Source of the DNA: Mucilaginibacter sp. SMC90 | GTDB taxonomy: Bacteria; Bacteroidota; Bacteroidia; Sphingobacteriales; Sphingobacteriaceae | Length of the DNA: 64,000 nucleotides | Assembly (NCBI RefSeq): GCF_022811725.1 | Contig: NZ_CP094527.1 | Span: 6,386,001-6,450,000, forward strand | Direction of reading: 5' to 3' | The notes under the pieces: model-generated | Seen by the model: the letters and a program-made list of their open reading frames with translations, nothing else | The model's database searches: none | What the model was told of the DNA's origin: nothing | Made by a program: the position numbers and the translations under genes | Part shown: piece by piece, positions 50,843 through 59,566 of the stretch | How positions within the stretch are numbered: position 1 is the first letter of the stretch | How the letters are laid out: every line of letters begins with the position of its first letter

Positions 50843-51219
50843 TTTTTTAATTCCGAACTTTTAATATCAAGCACGTTTTGTACTTGTGGCATCACGCTGT
50901 AAAATGCCTCATCGTCGGTTTTAATGGCATCGTCACCACCCAGCCAAAGCGCATCCAATACAATTTCGGTGTAGGTAACCGGGTCGGTTTGCTTTGAGGT
51001 AAATTCGCGCATTTCATCGCGGGTAGGCTTACGCATATAGCCCTTGTACAAAGGGATTGGCTTTTTAACCGGCGGTTTGCCTTCCTCCGTAATTGTTTCA
51101 AATTCGCCGCTGTTTACAACCAACTCAAAAACCCCGGTCGGGTATGCTTTTTTCCATGCTGCCAAAACTTCGGCGGTAACGTTTGCCGAACTTTTCGGCA
51201 TGATATCTTTTACGTTCAC
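50836..51219 (-). CDS. Tail assembly chaperone G protein
   Basis: This 127-residue protein lies between tail tube and tape measure, the fixed place of the G/GT chaperones. It contains PTGVFELVVNSGEFETITEE, then KGYMRKPTRDEMREFTSKQT and ends VLDIKSSELKKL. The last codons TTA AAA AAA TTA TAG carry a slippery heptamer right before the stop. It binds the tape measure during tail assembly and is not in the virion in known phages. Confidence 0.8.
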   Translation of the reverse strand: MNVKDIMPKSSANVTAEVLAAWKKAYPTGVFELVVNSGEFETITEEGKPPVKKPIPLYKGYMRKPTRDEMREFTSKQTDPVTYTEIVLDALWLGGDDAIKTDDEAFYSVMPQVQNVLDIKSSELKKL

Positions 51220-51247
51220 TTTAAAATTGATTTAAAAGGGTTTTAAA

Positions 51248-51682
51248 TTATGACTGCTTTACACCCACCGCTATAAACGGCATGTCTATTTCCATCATTT
51301 TAGCACCTTGCTCCATGCCTTTCTCCCATTCCGTGAACTTAACGCCCCTGATTATATCAGTCTTTTGAGCGCGGCCAAAAGCTTTCTTGTACACAAAGGT
51401 TAACACGATGAGTTGATAAGGCACGTCGGCGAAATCGTCATATCCAGCCGCTTGAGCCGCCTCGTTCAACTTATCGTAATCAGACTTAAGCATTTTTACG
51501 GAGCCAGTAACCTTCTTATTACCTGTCTGAATGCCTATAGCTTCATCACCTGCGCCATACAGGTGTTCGCTGTCGGTTTCTTTTTTGTACTTGAAGCCTC
51601 TTAGGGTGCGAATTGTAAGGCTTAAAAACACAAGGGTGGAATGTTTCCATTCCAGTTCTTGACTGTTTATGTAATCTGCCAT
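51248..51682 (-). CDS. Tail tube protein
   Basis: This 144-residue protein follows the sheath gene after three bases, as tube genes do. Seen: QELEWKHSTLVFLSLTIRTL, GIQTGNKKVTGSVKMLKSDY and RGVKFTEWEKGMEQGAKMME, fitting the FII/XkdM-type beta-barrel tube family. Hexamers of it would form the inner tube that is driven through the envelope. Confidence 0.75.
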   Translation of the reverse strand: MADYINSQELEWKHSTLVFLSLTIRTLRGFKYKKETDSEHLYGAGDEAIGIQTGNKKVTGSVKMLKSDYDKLNEAAQAAGYDDFADVPYQLIVLTFVYKKAFGRAQKTDIIRGVKFTEWEKGMEQGAKMMEIDMPFIAVGVKQS

Positions 51683-51685
51683 TGA

Positions 51686-52879
51686 TTAGTTATTTTGAGG
51701 GTTGTAAAAACCCAGTTTGATATTTATTAATTTGGTGTACCCTTTACGACGAATACCCAGGTTAACATTGAGGGTTGATGTTTGGGTTATTTGCTGGGTA
51801 TCGTCAATGTAAACCACCGGATCACCGCTCATACTTTCGGCCATATTGAGGTTAAGCGCGTTCACCATAGAGGCCTCAAGCGCTTTCAATACCACCGGCT
51901 CAATATTACCGTTGTCGTCCAAATCAACGTCGTCGTTGATTTCGTTAACGTATGTTTGATAGGCTACAATAGCGGCCTTATCAATCACACGACCGTAAGC
52001 AAGGCTGTTATAATCGTCGGTTTCAGGGCAGGCCATAGGGTCGCTACTGATAAACAGGCCGCCTTTTTGGTCGTACTTCTTAACAGTGATGTAACCCATA
52101 TCAATTAGCTGATCAAGCTGCCTGTAATATGGGTCGGTAGGTGAATCAATGTTTGGCAGGATACTTTGTGTACCTATGTAATAATTGCTTACTGGCAAAT
52201 CACCGTCTTTAACCCGGCCTATGTTCACATGTGGCGCGGTGGCAGCGATACGGCCTAAAACCAAACCCAGTGAGGTAACACCATTGTTTTGCGCGCCTCC
52301 GATTACAAAACCTACATTATTTGCGGTTAGCAATTTCGGGCTGTCGATTGTGGCATGCGTAACATCATTAACGCGGGCGGCAAGCAATATCCTTACAGGC
52401 TTGTGGGCGTCAAACATGGCCTGCGCAAATACTTTAGCATTTGGCACAGCCGCCGCCACATCACTATCAAGAAACTTCACGGCAGGCGGCACATAGGATA
52501 CAGCCGGTGTGCGGGCAACGCCAACAACACGGATTTCACCATTACCAAAATCCATCAGTTTTTTGAGGCCGGTGGTAACAGCCACATCACATAGGTTTAC
52601 TAAGGTGGTTGTATTAGCCGCCAGCATGATATAAACCGGGCATCCGCGGGTGCCGGTGATGCTGTAAAACTCTGTAACAAACTGGTAAGCTTCCGGCTCC
52701 GCTGCTTGCGTGATGCCCTTTGAAGCGGCATCATCAACGCTTACAACCTTTACGGGGGTGAGCAATGGCAGCAAGCCAGTACCAGCGCCGGTTAAAACTA
52801 CACCGGTAATATTATCATTAGTGGCAGTACTGCCACCTAACTGGCCATTGGCCAGCTGCACATTTACACCTGGTATCAT
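51686..52879 (-). CDS. Tail sheath protein (DUF2586 type)
   Basis: This 397-residue contractile sheath protein has a N-terminal MIPGVNVQLANGQLGGSTAT and a central FAQAMFDAHKPVRILLAARV. AYGRVIDKAAIVAYQTYVNE, DVDLDDNGNIEPVVLKALEA and a C-terminal beta end GIRRKGYTKLINIKLGFYN are the last contact region. The pattern is that of the DUF2586 sheath family in Bacteroidota phages. It directly precedes the tube gene. Confidence 0.8.
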   Translation of the reverse strand: MIPGVNVQLANGQLGGSTATNDNITGVVLTGAGTGLLPLLTPVKVVSVDDAASKGITQAAEPEAYQFVTEFYSITGTRGCPVYIMLAANTTTLVNLCDVAVTTGLKKLMDFGNGEIRVVGVARTPAVSYVPPAVKFLDSDVAAAVPNAKVFAQAMFDAHKPVRILLAARVNDVTHATIDSPKLLTANNVGFVIGGAQNNGVTSLGLVLGRIAATAPHVNIGRVKDGDLPVSNYYIGTQSILPNIDSPTDPYYRQLDQLIDMGYITVKKYDQKGGLFISSDPMACPETDDYNSLAYGRVIDKAAIVAYQTYVNEINDDVDLDDNGNIEPVVLKALEASMVNALNLNMAESMSGDPVVYIDDTQQITQTSTLNVNLGIRRKGYTKLINIKLGFYNPQNN

Positions 52880-53496
52880 TAGTTATTACCTCCTTCGGTT
52901 GCTTTTGTTGCTTTAGTGATTAAACCTTTTTGGTATGGTGTCCTATCAGCTTCGGGGGTGGCGAATGCTACCGCTAAAGCGTCTTTTGGCGCTACAGTTG
53001 CTGGCGGTACGTCTGCCGGTGGCTGATCTGCGGGCGGTACGTTTGCCGGTGGCTGATCTGCGGGCGGTACGTCTGCCGGTGGCTGATCTGCTGACGGTAC
53101 GTCTGCCGGTGGCTGATCTGCTGACGGTACGTCTGCCGGTGGCTGATCCGCAGGCGGTACGTCTGCTGGTGGCTGATCCGCTGGCGGTACGTCTGCCGGT
53201 GGCTGATCCGATGGCGGTACGTCTGCCGGTGGCTGATCCCCTGGCGCTTCGTCTTTTTGAATGGTATCCAGTATAAATACCTGTTCGCGTGTAACCTCGA
53301 TGTAGTCGCGTACCTTCAATTTTTGCCCGTGGCTATCCGCCATATTTTCGGCAAAAAAGGCTTGCGCATCCGATGTTATATAGAATACGTCGACAGACGG
53401 GTGCGTGTCGAAAAGCCTTTTCAGATCGGCGTGATACAAATCGCCATTTTCACAAATAGCTTTTGAAAATTCTGTTGTAATTGCAATTAGTTTCAT
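52879..53496 (-). CDS. Phage protein with eight 10-residue Pro/Ala/Asp repeats
   Basis: The start is taken at MKLIAITTEFSKAICENGDL (ATG 53496), 205 residues. A folded N-terminal part of about 85 residues is followed by eight tandem units of the form PADQPPADVP (nucleotides 53005-53244) and a short C-terminal Ala/Lys tail. The repeats would form a rigid or extended linker. The gene lies before the sheath gene, where phages often carry a head-tail or decoration gene, but I do not recognise it. Repeat number is likely variable. Confidence 0.6.
   Translation of the reverse strand: MKLIAITTEFSKAICENGDLYHADLKRLFDTHPSVDVFYITSDAQAFFAENMADSHGQKLKVRDYIEVTREQVFILDTIQKDEAPGDQPPADVPPSDQPPADVPPADQPPADVPPADQPPADVPSADQPPADVPSADQPPADVPPADQPPANVPPADQPPADVPPATVAPKDALAVAFATPEADRTPYQKGLITKATKATEGGNN
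53005..53244. repeat. 30-bp tandem repeat array (eight units)
   Basis: Eight consecutive 30-bp in-frame units encode the decapeptide repeat. Units differ by a few bases (codons for Ser, Gly or Asn at two positions), so the array is old enough to have diverged. Confidence 0.9.
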
Positions 53497-53503
53497 GTTG
53501 TGA

Positions 53504-53989
53504 TTATTGAGCAATGAAAATTTGTTTGAAATACAGCTCTACCACGCTAACGGCTTCGCTCCAGGTAACTTTGCCGTCGCTTACCACCATGATAAGGCGG
53601 GCAGCCAATACATGATATAAAGCGTCTTTATCAGCGTCATCGCTGAATTTTACCTTGCTTAAAAGCTTATCAAGCATTACCGCGTTATCCGGCGGTGTAT
53701 CTAAAAGATTTTTACTGAAGGTTAAGCCGGTAAGCAGCGCTGGTATAGCCTGGTTAATCTTGTCACGCACGGCATTGTCTATACCGGTTGGTGTAAAATC
53801 AACTATCAGCCCTACAATGGGGTTGTTAACTACCGCCTTAACTTTGTTAACTACATTTATTACCAAGTCTATTTCGGCCGTAGTAATGGCGATATCTGTA
53901 GGTAGCTGAACCGCTGCATTATTATTGCCTGTCAGTTTTTTAAACAGGACGGCGAAAAAGCCGCCTATTGCTTTTAGTATTGTTGGCAT
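53504..53989 (-). CDS. Phage lysis-module protein of unknown function
   Basis: This 161-residue protein lies five bases after the endolysin. Its N-terminus is amphipathic and hydrophobic (MPTILKAIGGFFAVLFKKLT). The rest is helical (ITTAEIDLVINVVNKVKAVV, then FSDDADKDALYHVLAARLIM). Location beside holin and lysozyme suggests a lysis or superinfection role, such as a second holin-like or spanin-like part. That is inference only. Confidence 0.5.
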   Translation of the reverse strand: MPTILKAIGGFFAVLFKKLTGNNNAAVQLPTDIAITTAEIDLVINVVNKVKAVVNNPIVGLIVDFTPTGIDNAVRDKINQAIPALLTGLTFSKNLLDTPPDNAVMLDKLLSKVKFSDDADKDALYHVLAARLIMVVSDGKVTWSEAVSVVELYFKQIFIAQ

Positions 53990-53994
53990 TATTG

Positions 53995-54471
53995 TTAAAT
54001 AGGGGTTGTAAATAATTTCTGTTCTTTTGCACGGCGCTTAACGAGGGTGTCGTTAACCACCTTTTTACCTGTTTTAGGGTCGGTAACTTTAACCCATAAG
54101 TCAAATTGAGCGGCAGCGCCACCAAAATCACCGGCGTTGAGTTTCCTAAGTAGTGTACTTGATGGCAGGCTACCAGTGTTAAAATGAAAGCTTACAAGTG
54201 CATCGTATTGATTTTGGTTGAGGGCAACTGTAACAACGCGGTTAACGGTACGTTCAAAATCCCTCAAGACTACACCGAGCAAATCACTTGCACACTCCTT
54301 ATTTACCAGTTTATCGCCTGGCTGAATGCGTTTGCCGTTGGCGTAAAAAGTACAGCCATAACCGATAGTCCACACACCGGCAACGTCCTGATAGGCTGCG
54401 AGCCTTAAGCCCTCAAATGATTTAATGAGGTCTAAACCGCGAACACTGATTGCATTTTTAGTTATGGCCAT
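53995..54471 (-). CDS. Phage endolysin, T4-type lysozyme (GH24)
   Basis: This 158-residue lysozyme has SFEGLRLAAYQDVAGVWTIG, with the catalytic Glu20, Asp29 and Thr35 in the same spacing as T4 lysozyme. LNQNQYDALVSFHFNTGSLP follows, then the end KRRAKEQKLF. It cuts peptidoglycan glycan strands at lysis. No export signal is visible, so release depends on the holin. It overlaps the holin gene by ten bases. Confidence 0.9.
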   Translation of the reverse strand: MAITKNAISVRGLDLIKSFEGLRLAAYQDVAGVWTIGYGCTFYANGKRIQPGDKLVNKECASDLLGVVLRDFERTVNRVVTVALNQNQYDALVSFHFNTGSLPSSTLLRKLNAGDFGGAAAQFDLWVKVTDPKTGKKVVNDTLVKRRAKEQKLFTTPI

Positions 54472-55004
54472 AGTGAGGTTATTTTGTCTTTAATTTTATT
54501 GATCCATGCGGTTTTGTCTTTACCGTCAATAACCGCGAGGTTTTCGAGTATGGATACTATGTTTTCCTGTGCTATATGGATTATCAGAAAGTTTTGCAGC
54601 CAGTCAAAGCACACAGCCATTACAGTTTCGCCTTTGGCGGCATAGTTTTGCGACCAGTGGTAAGGGAGTGCGATTAGCACCAGGTATATGAACACCTTAA
54701 GCGTAAACCTCGACAGCCTGAAACTGCTAAATTGTTCCTGCCGAATACGTGATGCAACAATGCCGCTAAACAGCTCTACCACGAAGGCAAGTAACATGCT
54801 TACCAGTGCAGCCGTTTGAATACCCAGCGCCACCGGTATTTGCGGAAAGAAAGCGGCTAACCATGCAAGGCCGGGAAATGTACAGCTAACCAAAAGCAGC
54901 TGCCGGGTTATACAGTATTTAAACGACGGTGCTATGCTTTCAAAGAAATTGGTGAAGCTGTCGTAATCGTACGACGCAAGCATTTTGTAAAACCAGTCTT
55001 TCAT
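54462..55004 (-). CDS. Phage holin (holin-4-like)
   Basis: In this 180-residue membrane protein, residues 32-120 carry three hydrophobic helices (QLLLVSCTFPGLAWLAAFF, then IQTAALVSMLLAFVVELFSG and FIYLVLIALPYHWS). The pattern VVELFSGIVASRIRQ, followed by a membrane hairpin, is that of the holin-4/TcdE-type families common in Bacteroidota phages. It would open the inner membrane to release the lysozyme. It is next to the endolysin with ten-base overlap. Confidence 0.75.
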   Translation of the reverse strand: MKDWFYKMLASYDYDSFTNFFESIAPSFKYCITRQLLLVSCTFPGLAWLAAFFPQIPVALGIQTAALVSMLLAFVVELFSGIVASRIRQEQFSSFRLSRFTLKVFIYLVLIALPYHWSQNYAAKGETVMAVCFDWLQNFLIIHIAQENIVSILENLAVIDGKDKTAWINKIKDKITSLWP

Positions 55005-55016
55005 TTGTCCTCAATC

Positions 55017-55065
55017 AACCCGCGCCGCCCCTGATCGTATCGGGGGACTATTAAGGCGCGGGGTT
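55017..55065. terminator. GC-rich hairpin between capsid and lysis genes
   Basis: AACCCGCGCC pairs with GGCGCGGGGTT, with an inner CCCCTGAT/ATCGGGG stem. A T run follows on the + strand, so it would terminate antisense transcription. On the minus strand it may slow transcription or stabilise the capsid mRNA. Confidence 0.55.
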
Positions 55066-55104
55066 CTTTTTGTTTACTTATGTTGATTTAGGGGTTATCG
55101 AAGA

Positions 55105-56217
55105 TTAAGCGGCAGTACCTTGTATCATGGCACCCACACCTAAATTATCAGCCCTGCGGCGGCGGCCACCCATACGCAGCAATGCACTGTATATGTCACC
55201 GTAGTATTCGGCACGGTCGGGGTTTTCAAAAAACTTAACATCACCCAGCGCGCGGGCTACTGCATCTTTTTGCCATACCAGCGATACAGCACAGTCACCG
55301 GCGGCACCGGCAGCGCCTAACGCTTTAATGGCGTGGGCAGCATTGGCAACGGCCACGTTGCTACGGTCAAGGATATCAAAGCCATAAAGGCGGCCAATAA
55401 TACCTTCGGTGGCGTTGTAGTATTGTGAGAAATCACGGTACTGGCTATCTGTTAAGCTTGAAGTAAACTGGTCAAGCATGTTGCTTTCAAACAACACCTG
55501 GCGGTTTGCTTTCGGAATGTTGTTTTTGTTGAACTGCAATTGCCATGCTTTCAAATCAAGGTGATGTGTAACATAGCGGTTGCCAGTGGCCGAATCGGTA
55601 GTAGCGGCGGTTACGTCGGCAGTTTTACCGCCTGTGGTGTAAAGTTTGGTTACGTTGCTAACGCTTTCGTCCAACCATTTCAAAATGATATCGTCACCCA
55701 CAAACTCAACCAGTTCACCCGCATGATCGCCGTATACGCTGTCGATTTTATCATATGATAATTCGTATTTATCAGCATCAGGTATGTGGGTTGGATCGGT
55801 GGTGTACTCATCCAATACGTAAACGATGTCGGTATCTGTACGCCTTACAGCGGTAGCAGGGAACACGCCACGGTTTTTAGTTACCGACGGTTTAGCGCCT
55901 GGCTGCGGGATATGCACCACTTTACCGGCTAATACTTTATCGTCATCGCTAAAGGCACGTTTCATAAATCCGTTATCCTTCCAAAAGCGCTCAATAATGT
56001 ATTGCGCCCAAATTTCAACCTGTATACCGGCGGTATGTGCAACCGGATTGTTTGATTGAAGCGTTGAAAGTTTATAAAACATTAAGCCAGCGCCGCCAAC
56101 AACTACCGACGCTGTAAGTGCGCTGGTATGGGCAGCCATCGCAAAGGCATTTACACCCAGCGAGGCAAAAAGAATGAGGCCAACTGTGGCGACTAAAAAT
56201 TGCTTTGAATTTTTCAT
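55105..56217 (-). CDS. Major capsid protein
   Basis: This 370-residue protein follows the protease/scaffold gene and has a capsid-like middle: GIQVEIWAQYIIERFWKDNG, then VAVHIPQ-type strands, VFPATAVRRTDTDIVYVLDE and FSQYYNATEGIIGRLYGFDI. The C-terminus contains a basic GGRRRRADNLGV. The first 50 residues are unusually hydrophobic (FLVATVGLILFASLGVNAFA, then TASVVVGGAGLMFY). They may be a delta-type region removed by the protease. The call rests on position and pattern. Confidence 0.78.
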   Translation of the reverse strand: MKNSKQFLVATVGLILFASLGVNAFAMAAHTSALTASVVVGGAGLMFYKLSTLQSNNPVAHTAGIQVEIWAQYIIERFWKDNGFMKRAFSDDDKVLAGKVVHIPQPGAKPSVTKNRGVFPATAVRRTDTDIVYVLDEYTTDPTHIPDADKYELSYDKIDSVYGDHAGELVEFVGDDIILKWLDESVSNVTKLYTTGGKTADVTAATTDSATGNRYVTHHLDLKAWQLQFNKNNIPKANRQVLFESNMLDQFTSSLTDSQYRDFSQYYNATEGIIGRLYGFDILDRSNVAVANAAHAIKALGAAGAAGDCAVSLVWQKDAVARALGDVKFFENPDRAEYYGDIYSALLRMGGRRRRADNLGVGAMIQGTAA

Positions 56218-56278
56218 TTGGTTATTTAATAGGGGTATTTGTTTCGGGGTATTAAAAGGTTATTTAAAGCTTAAGAGG

Positions 56279-57346
56279 TTACTTTTTATCAGATTTAACC
56301 GGGAACTTTTCGGCGCGCTTATCTAAGTATGCCTGATTATCCAGCTTTTGCAGGCGTTCTAACTGGCCTGTTTTCCACAGTTCGTCGTAGCTAAGCTTAA
56401 TCAGTTCTTTTACTTCCTTGTCGCCGTTTTCATTACCGCTGGTTAGTTTATCGGCAACGCTTTCAAGTACCGGCATGCCTTCCAGCAATTCTTTAGTGCC
56501 ATCAAAGTCAACCCTTGCCAAACGGATATACTTTTCGCGTTGGCCGGGTAGGTATTTGTTTTTGTTGTCGTCGGCCAGCTTGATTACATTGGCCTCGTTC
56601 TGATCTGCCTTAAGCTGTGTTACCTCATCCTGCAAATCCTTTTTATCGGCTTTAAGCGTGTTGATATCGGTTGCCTGTGATGCATTTAACTGTATCATAT
56701 CAGCCACGGCCTTTTGCACCTGTACCTCGGTGGCGGTTTCATCCAGTTTAAGCGAAAGCAATATGCCGTTCAATGCTGCGCCTGTCAGTTGAATTAGTTT
56801 CATGTTGTCGTTATCGTCGTTTTTAATTTGTTGTAGTGAGTTGAAAAGTTTGATAAAACCCTCTTTATCCAACCCGGATAATTCAATCCTTTTTTCGTCG
56901 TGCCCGTATAGTTGGCAGGCACACGCATCATCATTGCCACCAATGTCCACGCAACTGATATCGGTAACTTTCCACTTGGTAATAGTGGGGCCGGTTTGGC
57001 CGGGCAGCATCATTGAAGGATCTTCTGTCCATTCAAGCGGGATAGCACCCAACGACACCATATTTAAAATGCCAGCTTCATACTTGTTGTATAGCTGCAT
57101 TGCAAAAGGGTCGTTTTCATCAAATTCCAAATAGCAACTCCACTCGTCTCCATGCAGCTCTATTTCAACAGCGCATCCCGGTGGTAGTATTTGGCTTTTA
57201 TCGTTGCTGAATGCCCGCTGATGCATCCAAAGTAGTATTGGGTTTTTTAGATATTGAACCCAGTCGCCACCGTCAGACATCACGCGATACTTGTAGCAAT
57301 TAAGGCCGCTGGTCGTGATTACATACCGCTTAGTCGTACGTTTCAT
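56279..57346 (-). CDS. Prohead protease fused to scaffold
   Basis: The N-terminal half of this 355-residue protein resembles U35/S78 prohead serine proteases, with His42 in LLWMHQRAFSNDKSQI and Ser98 in ILNMVSLGAIPLEWTEDP as the catalytic pair. From about residue 215 it is a coiled coil (INTLKADKKDLQDEVTQLKA) that would act as internal scaffold, ending in a basic tail. Self-cleavage during head maturation is expected. It is the first gene of the minus-strand late operon and diverges from the terminase genes across 251 bases. Confidence 0.75.
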   Translation of the reverse strand: MKRTTKRYVITTSGLNCYKYRVMSDGGDWVQYLKNPILLWMHQRAFSNDKSQILPPGCAVEIELHGDEWSCYLEFDENDPFAMQLYNKYEAGILNMVSLGAIPLEWTEDPSMMLPGQTGPTITKWKVTDISCVDIGGNDDACACQLYGHDEKRIELSGLDKEGFIKLFNSLQQIKNDDNDNMKLIQLTGAALNGILLSLKLDETATEVQVQKAVADMIQLNASQATDINTLKADKKDLQDEVTQLKADQNEANVIKLADDNKNKYLPGQREKYIRLARVDFDGTKELLEGMPVLESVADKLTSGNENGDKEVKELIKLSYDELWKTGQLERLQKLDNQAYLDKRAEKFPVKSDKK

Positions 57347-57597
57347 TTTTTTTCGGTTGAATACGCCAGCGCCCCTGTTAATTGCCTTTTTTTCATGTTT
57401 GGTTTTTTAGTTTTTCATAACCTTTTATTGGTTTCGTTGGGACAAACGTACAGCGGTATTTTGGCCATAAAAAACCGCGTTTCTGAATGATTAAGGCGGT
57501 TTTATGGTATGATTAAAGCAGCGTTAATCATCCAATTACCCGGTTATATAAGAGGTAAAAAAGCCTGCAATTTTGGGTGTAAATCATCTAAAAACAC
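57347..57597. promoter_or_regulatory. Divergent promoter region of the two phage late operons
   Basis: The 251 bases separate protease (minus) and small terminase (plus) genes, so promoters for both late operons should lie here. CGGTATTTTGGCC (57452) and GGTATGATTAAAGC are possible sigma sites. No clear TAnnTTTG pair could be assigned. Confidence 0.4.
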
Positions 57598-58053
57598 ATG
57601 GCAAAAACACGAAGCAAAGCCGAGATTGAACGACTAAAGGGCTATGCAAAACTGCTGTTCATTAGGGATAGGCTATCACAAAAAGAGATTGCGCAACGCA
57701 CCGATGTTTCTGAAAAAACTATAGGGAAATGGGTGGAAGATGGGCAGTGGGAAAAGGAGCGGAAAAACTTTGTTTTAACCCGGCAAGAGCAAATGAGTAA
57801 GCTACTTGATGAGCTTACCGAGATTAACGCTTATATAGAGTCATTTGAGAAAGGAAAGCGTTTTGCAGATAGCAAATTGGCAGATGTAAGGCGCAAGCTG
57901 ATTAAGGACATTAAGGAACTGGAAACAAAAACCAGTAAACCCGAAGCTATTAGCGCATGTATCGGCCTTCTTGAATTTATTCGCAAGATTGATTTAGCCA
58001 AGGCACAAGAGTTATCAGGGTACATTGATGGGTTCATTAAATCCATTATGTAA
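57598..58053 (+). CDS. Phage terminase small subunit, HTH type
   Basis: This 151-residue protein has an N-terminal helix-turn-helix (KLLFIRDRLSQKEIAQRTDV, then SEKTIGKWVEDGQWEKERKN) and a helical C-terminus with a coiled-coil part. The layout is that of DUF1804 or gpP-like small terminases in Mu-type phages, which recognise DNA for packaging. The stop overlaps the next start by one base. Confidence 0.75.
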   Translation: MAKTRSKAEIERLKGYAKLLFIRDRLSQKEIAQRTDVSEKTIGKWVEDGQWEKERKNFVLTRQEQMSKLLDELTEINAYIESFEKGKRFADSKLADVRRKLIKDIKELETKTSKPEAISACIGLLEFIRKIDLAKAQELSGYIDGFIKSIM

Positions 58054-59564
58054 TGAGTACGATAGCAGAAAACCGCGCGGCTCAAAACGAATGGGACGAT
58101 TTTTTAAGAAACTTACTTCGGGCAGCAACGGTTGACGTTGACCAGACGGAAGCGGAGCGAATAGCGCATAGGGAATGGCTTGAAGCGCCGGGCAATGAAG
58201 AAGAATGGAATAAATTCTTTTTCCCTAACTACTATAAATCGGAAGCTGCCCCTTTTCATAAAAAGAGTACTAAATGGTTATTTAACCACATGGAGGGCTA
58301 TTTGGTACGAGCATGGAGCCGCGAAATGGCCAAAGATGTGCGTACCATGATGGAAACAATACGCCTGGGGCTTACCAAAAAGAAAAAGTTAGGATTATTA
58401 GTTAGCAGTAGCGCCGAAAAAGCTGTGTTACTATTAAAGCCTTATAAAATCAATTTTGAAAGTAACCCCCGCCTAATTGCTTACTACGGCGAACAGGTAA
58501 CCTATGGGGCATGGACTGAAAGTGCATTTACTTGTAAATGCGGTATGGCGTGGGTAGCTATAGGCAAAGGACAAACGCCGCGTGGTTTGCGAAATGAAGA
58601 TATCCGTCCGGATTTGGTAGTTATCACCGATATGGACACTGACGAGGATTGCCGCAACCCTGAAACAATAGCCAAAGATTGGGCATGGTTTGAAAAAGCA
58701 GTGTACGGCACCAGGTCGGTAAGTAACCCCTTCTTAGTAATATTCCTGGGTAACATTATAGCAGAAGATTGCACAATCAATAACGCCATACTTATGGCCG
58801 ACAGGTCAGAAGTCATCAATATTGAAGACGAAGACGGCAATAGCAACTGGCCGGAAAAGAACACGCAGGAAATGATAGCGCGTATCAAATCAAAAATTAG
58901 CTACGCGGCTTTTATGGGCGAATACATGAACACGCCGATTACCGATGGCAAGACCTTTCCCGACATCTACTTTAAAAAAATGATGCCATTAAAGATGTAT
59001 CGTTTTTTAGTAGCGTATTGCGACCCCAGCTATAAGAGCGGTAAAAAGAACGACTTTAAAGCAATTGCCTTAGTTGGCAAATACAAAGATGAATATCATG
59101 TAGTAAAATATTTCTGTGCGCAAACAACTACGGCCATTATGCTGCAATGGTATTACATGATAATGAAGTTCGTGGCATTTGTGATAAATGTTTTTTACCT
59201 CATAGAATGGCCATGGATTGACGACACATTAAAACTCGAAATACAAGCCGCTAATAAACGGGAAAAGGTAACACTTCCATTGGTGCCGGATGATAGGGAA
59301 AAGCCGGAAAAATATTTTCGTATTGAAAGCCTTTTAGAACCATTAAACCGAAACGGGCACCTATGGTTCAATATCGACGATAAAGACAGCCCGCACGGCG
59401 TTGCCATGCGGGCACAGTTTAAAGCTTTCGGCCCCAAAAGCAAGGCGCATGATGACGGCCCCGATGCCGTTGAGGGGGCAGTTTGGACGATTAACAACAA
59501 ATCAACCCGCGACCCTGCAAAAATCCAAGTACTTAAAGCACCAAAAAAAGCCAAACGATATTAA
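58053..59564 (+). CDS. Terminase large subunit
   Basis: This 503-residue packaging motor has an atypical Walker A-like segment AWSREMAKDVRTMM (about 87-100), lacking the usual Gly and Ser/Thr. Walker B fits VVITDMDTDEDC (about 205). The nuclease domain has AYCDPSYKSGKKNDF with its first Asp near 328 and HDDGPDAVEGAVW near the end, both hallmarks of terminases. It cuts and pumps DNA into the prohead. Gene order matches the gp28-type terminase of Mu-like phages. Confidence 0.85.
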   Translation: MSTIAENRAAQNEWDDFLRNLLRAATVDVDQTEAERIAHREWLEAPGNEEEWNKFFFPNYYKSEAAPFHKKSTKWLFNHMEGYLVRAWSREMAKDVRTMMETIRLGLTKKKKLGLLVSSSAEKAVLLLKPYKINFESNPRLIAYYGEQVTYGAWTESAFTCKCGMAWVAIGKGQTPRGLRNEDIRPDLVVITDMDTDEDCRNPETIAKDWAWFEKAVYGTRSVSNPFLVIFLGNIIAEDCTINNAILMADRSEVINIEDEDGNSNWPEKNTQEMIARIKSKISYAAFMGEYMNTPITDGKTFPDIYFKKMMPLKMYRFLVAYCDPSYKSGKKNDFKAIALVGKYKDEYHVVKYFCAQTTTAIMLQWYYMIMKFVAFVINVFYLIEWPWIDDTLKLEIQAANKREKVTLPLVPDDREKPEKYFRIESLLEPLNRNGHLWFNIDDKDSPHGVAMRAQFKAFGPKSKAHDDGPDAVEGAVWTINNKSTRDPAKIQVLKAPKKAKRY

Positions 59565-59566
59565 CC

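Noticed and set aside
53005..53244. Regular repeats suggesting a CRISPR array
   Set aside because: The 30-bp units are contiguous, in frame and without spacers; they encode a decapeptide repeat in a phage gene. No cas genes are present anywhere in the window.
41537..57346. Tailocin or contractile injection system without head
   Set aside because: Capsid, protease/scaffold, terminase, portal, MuF and neck genes are all present, so the cluster is a phage.
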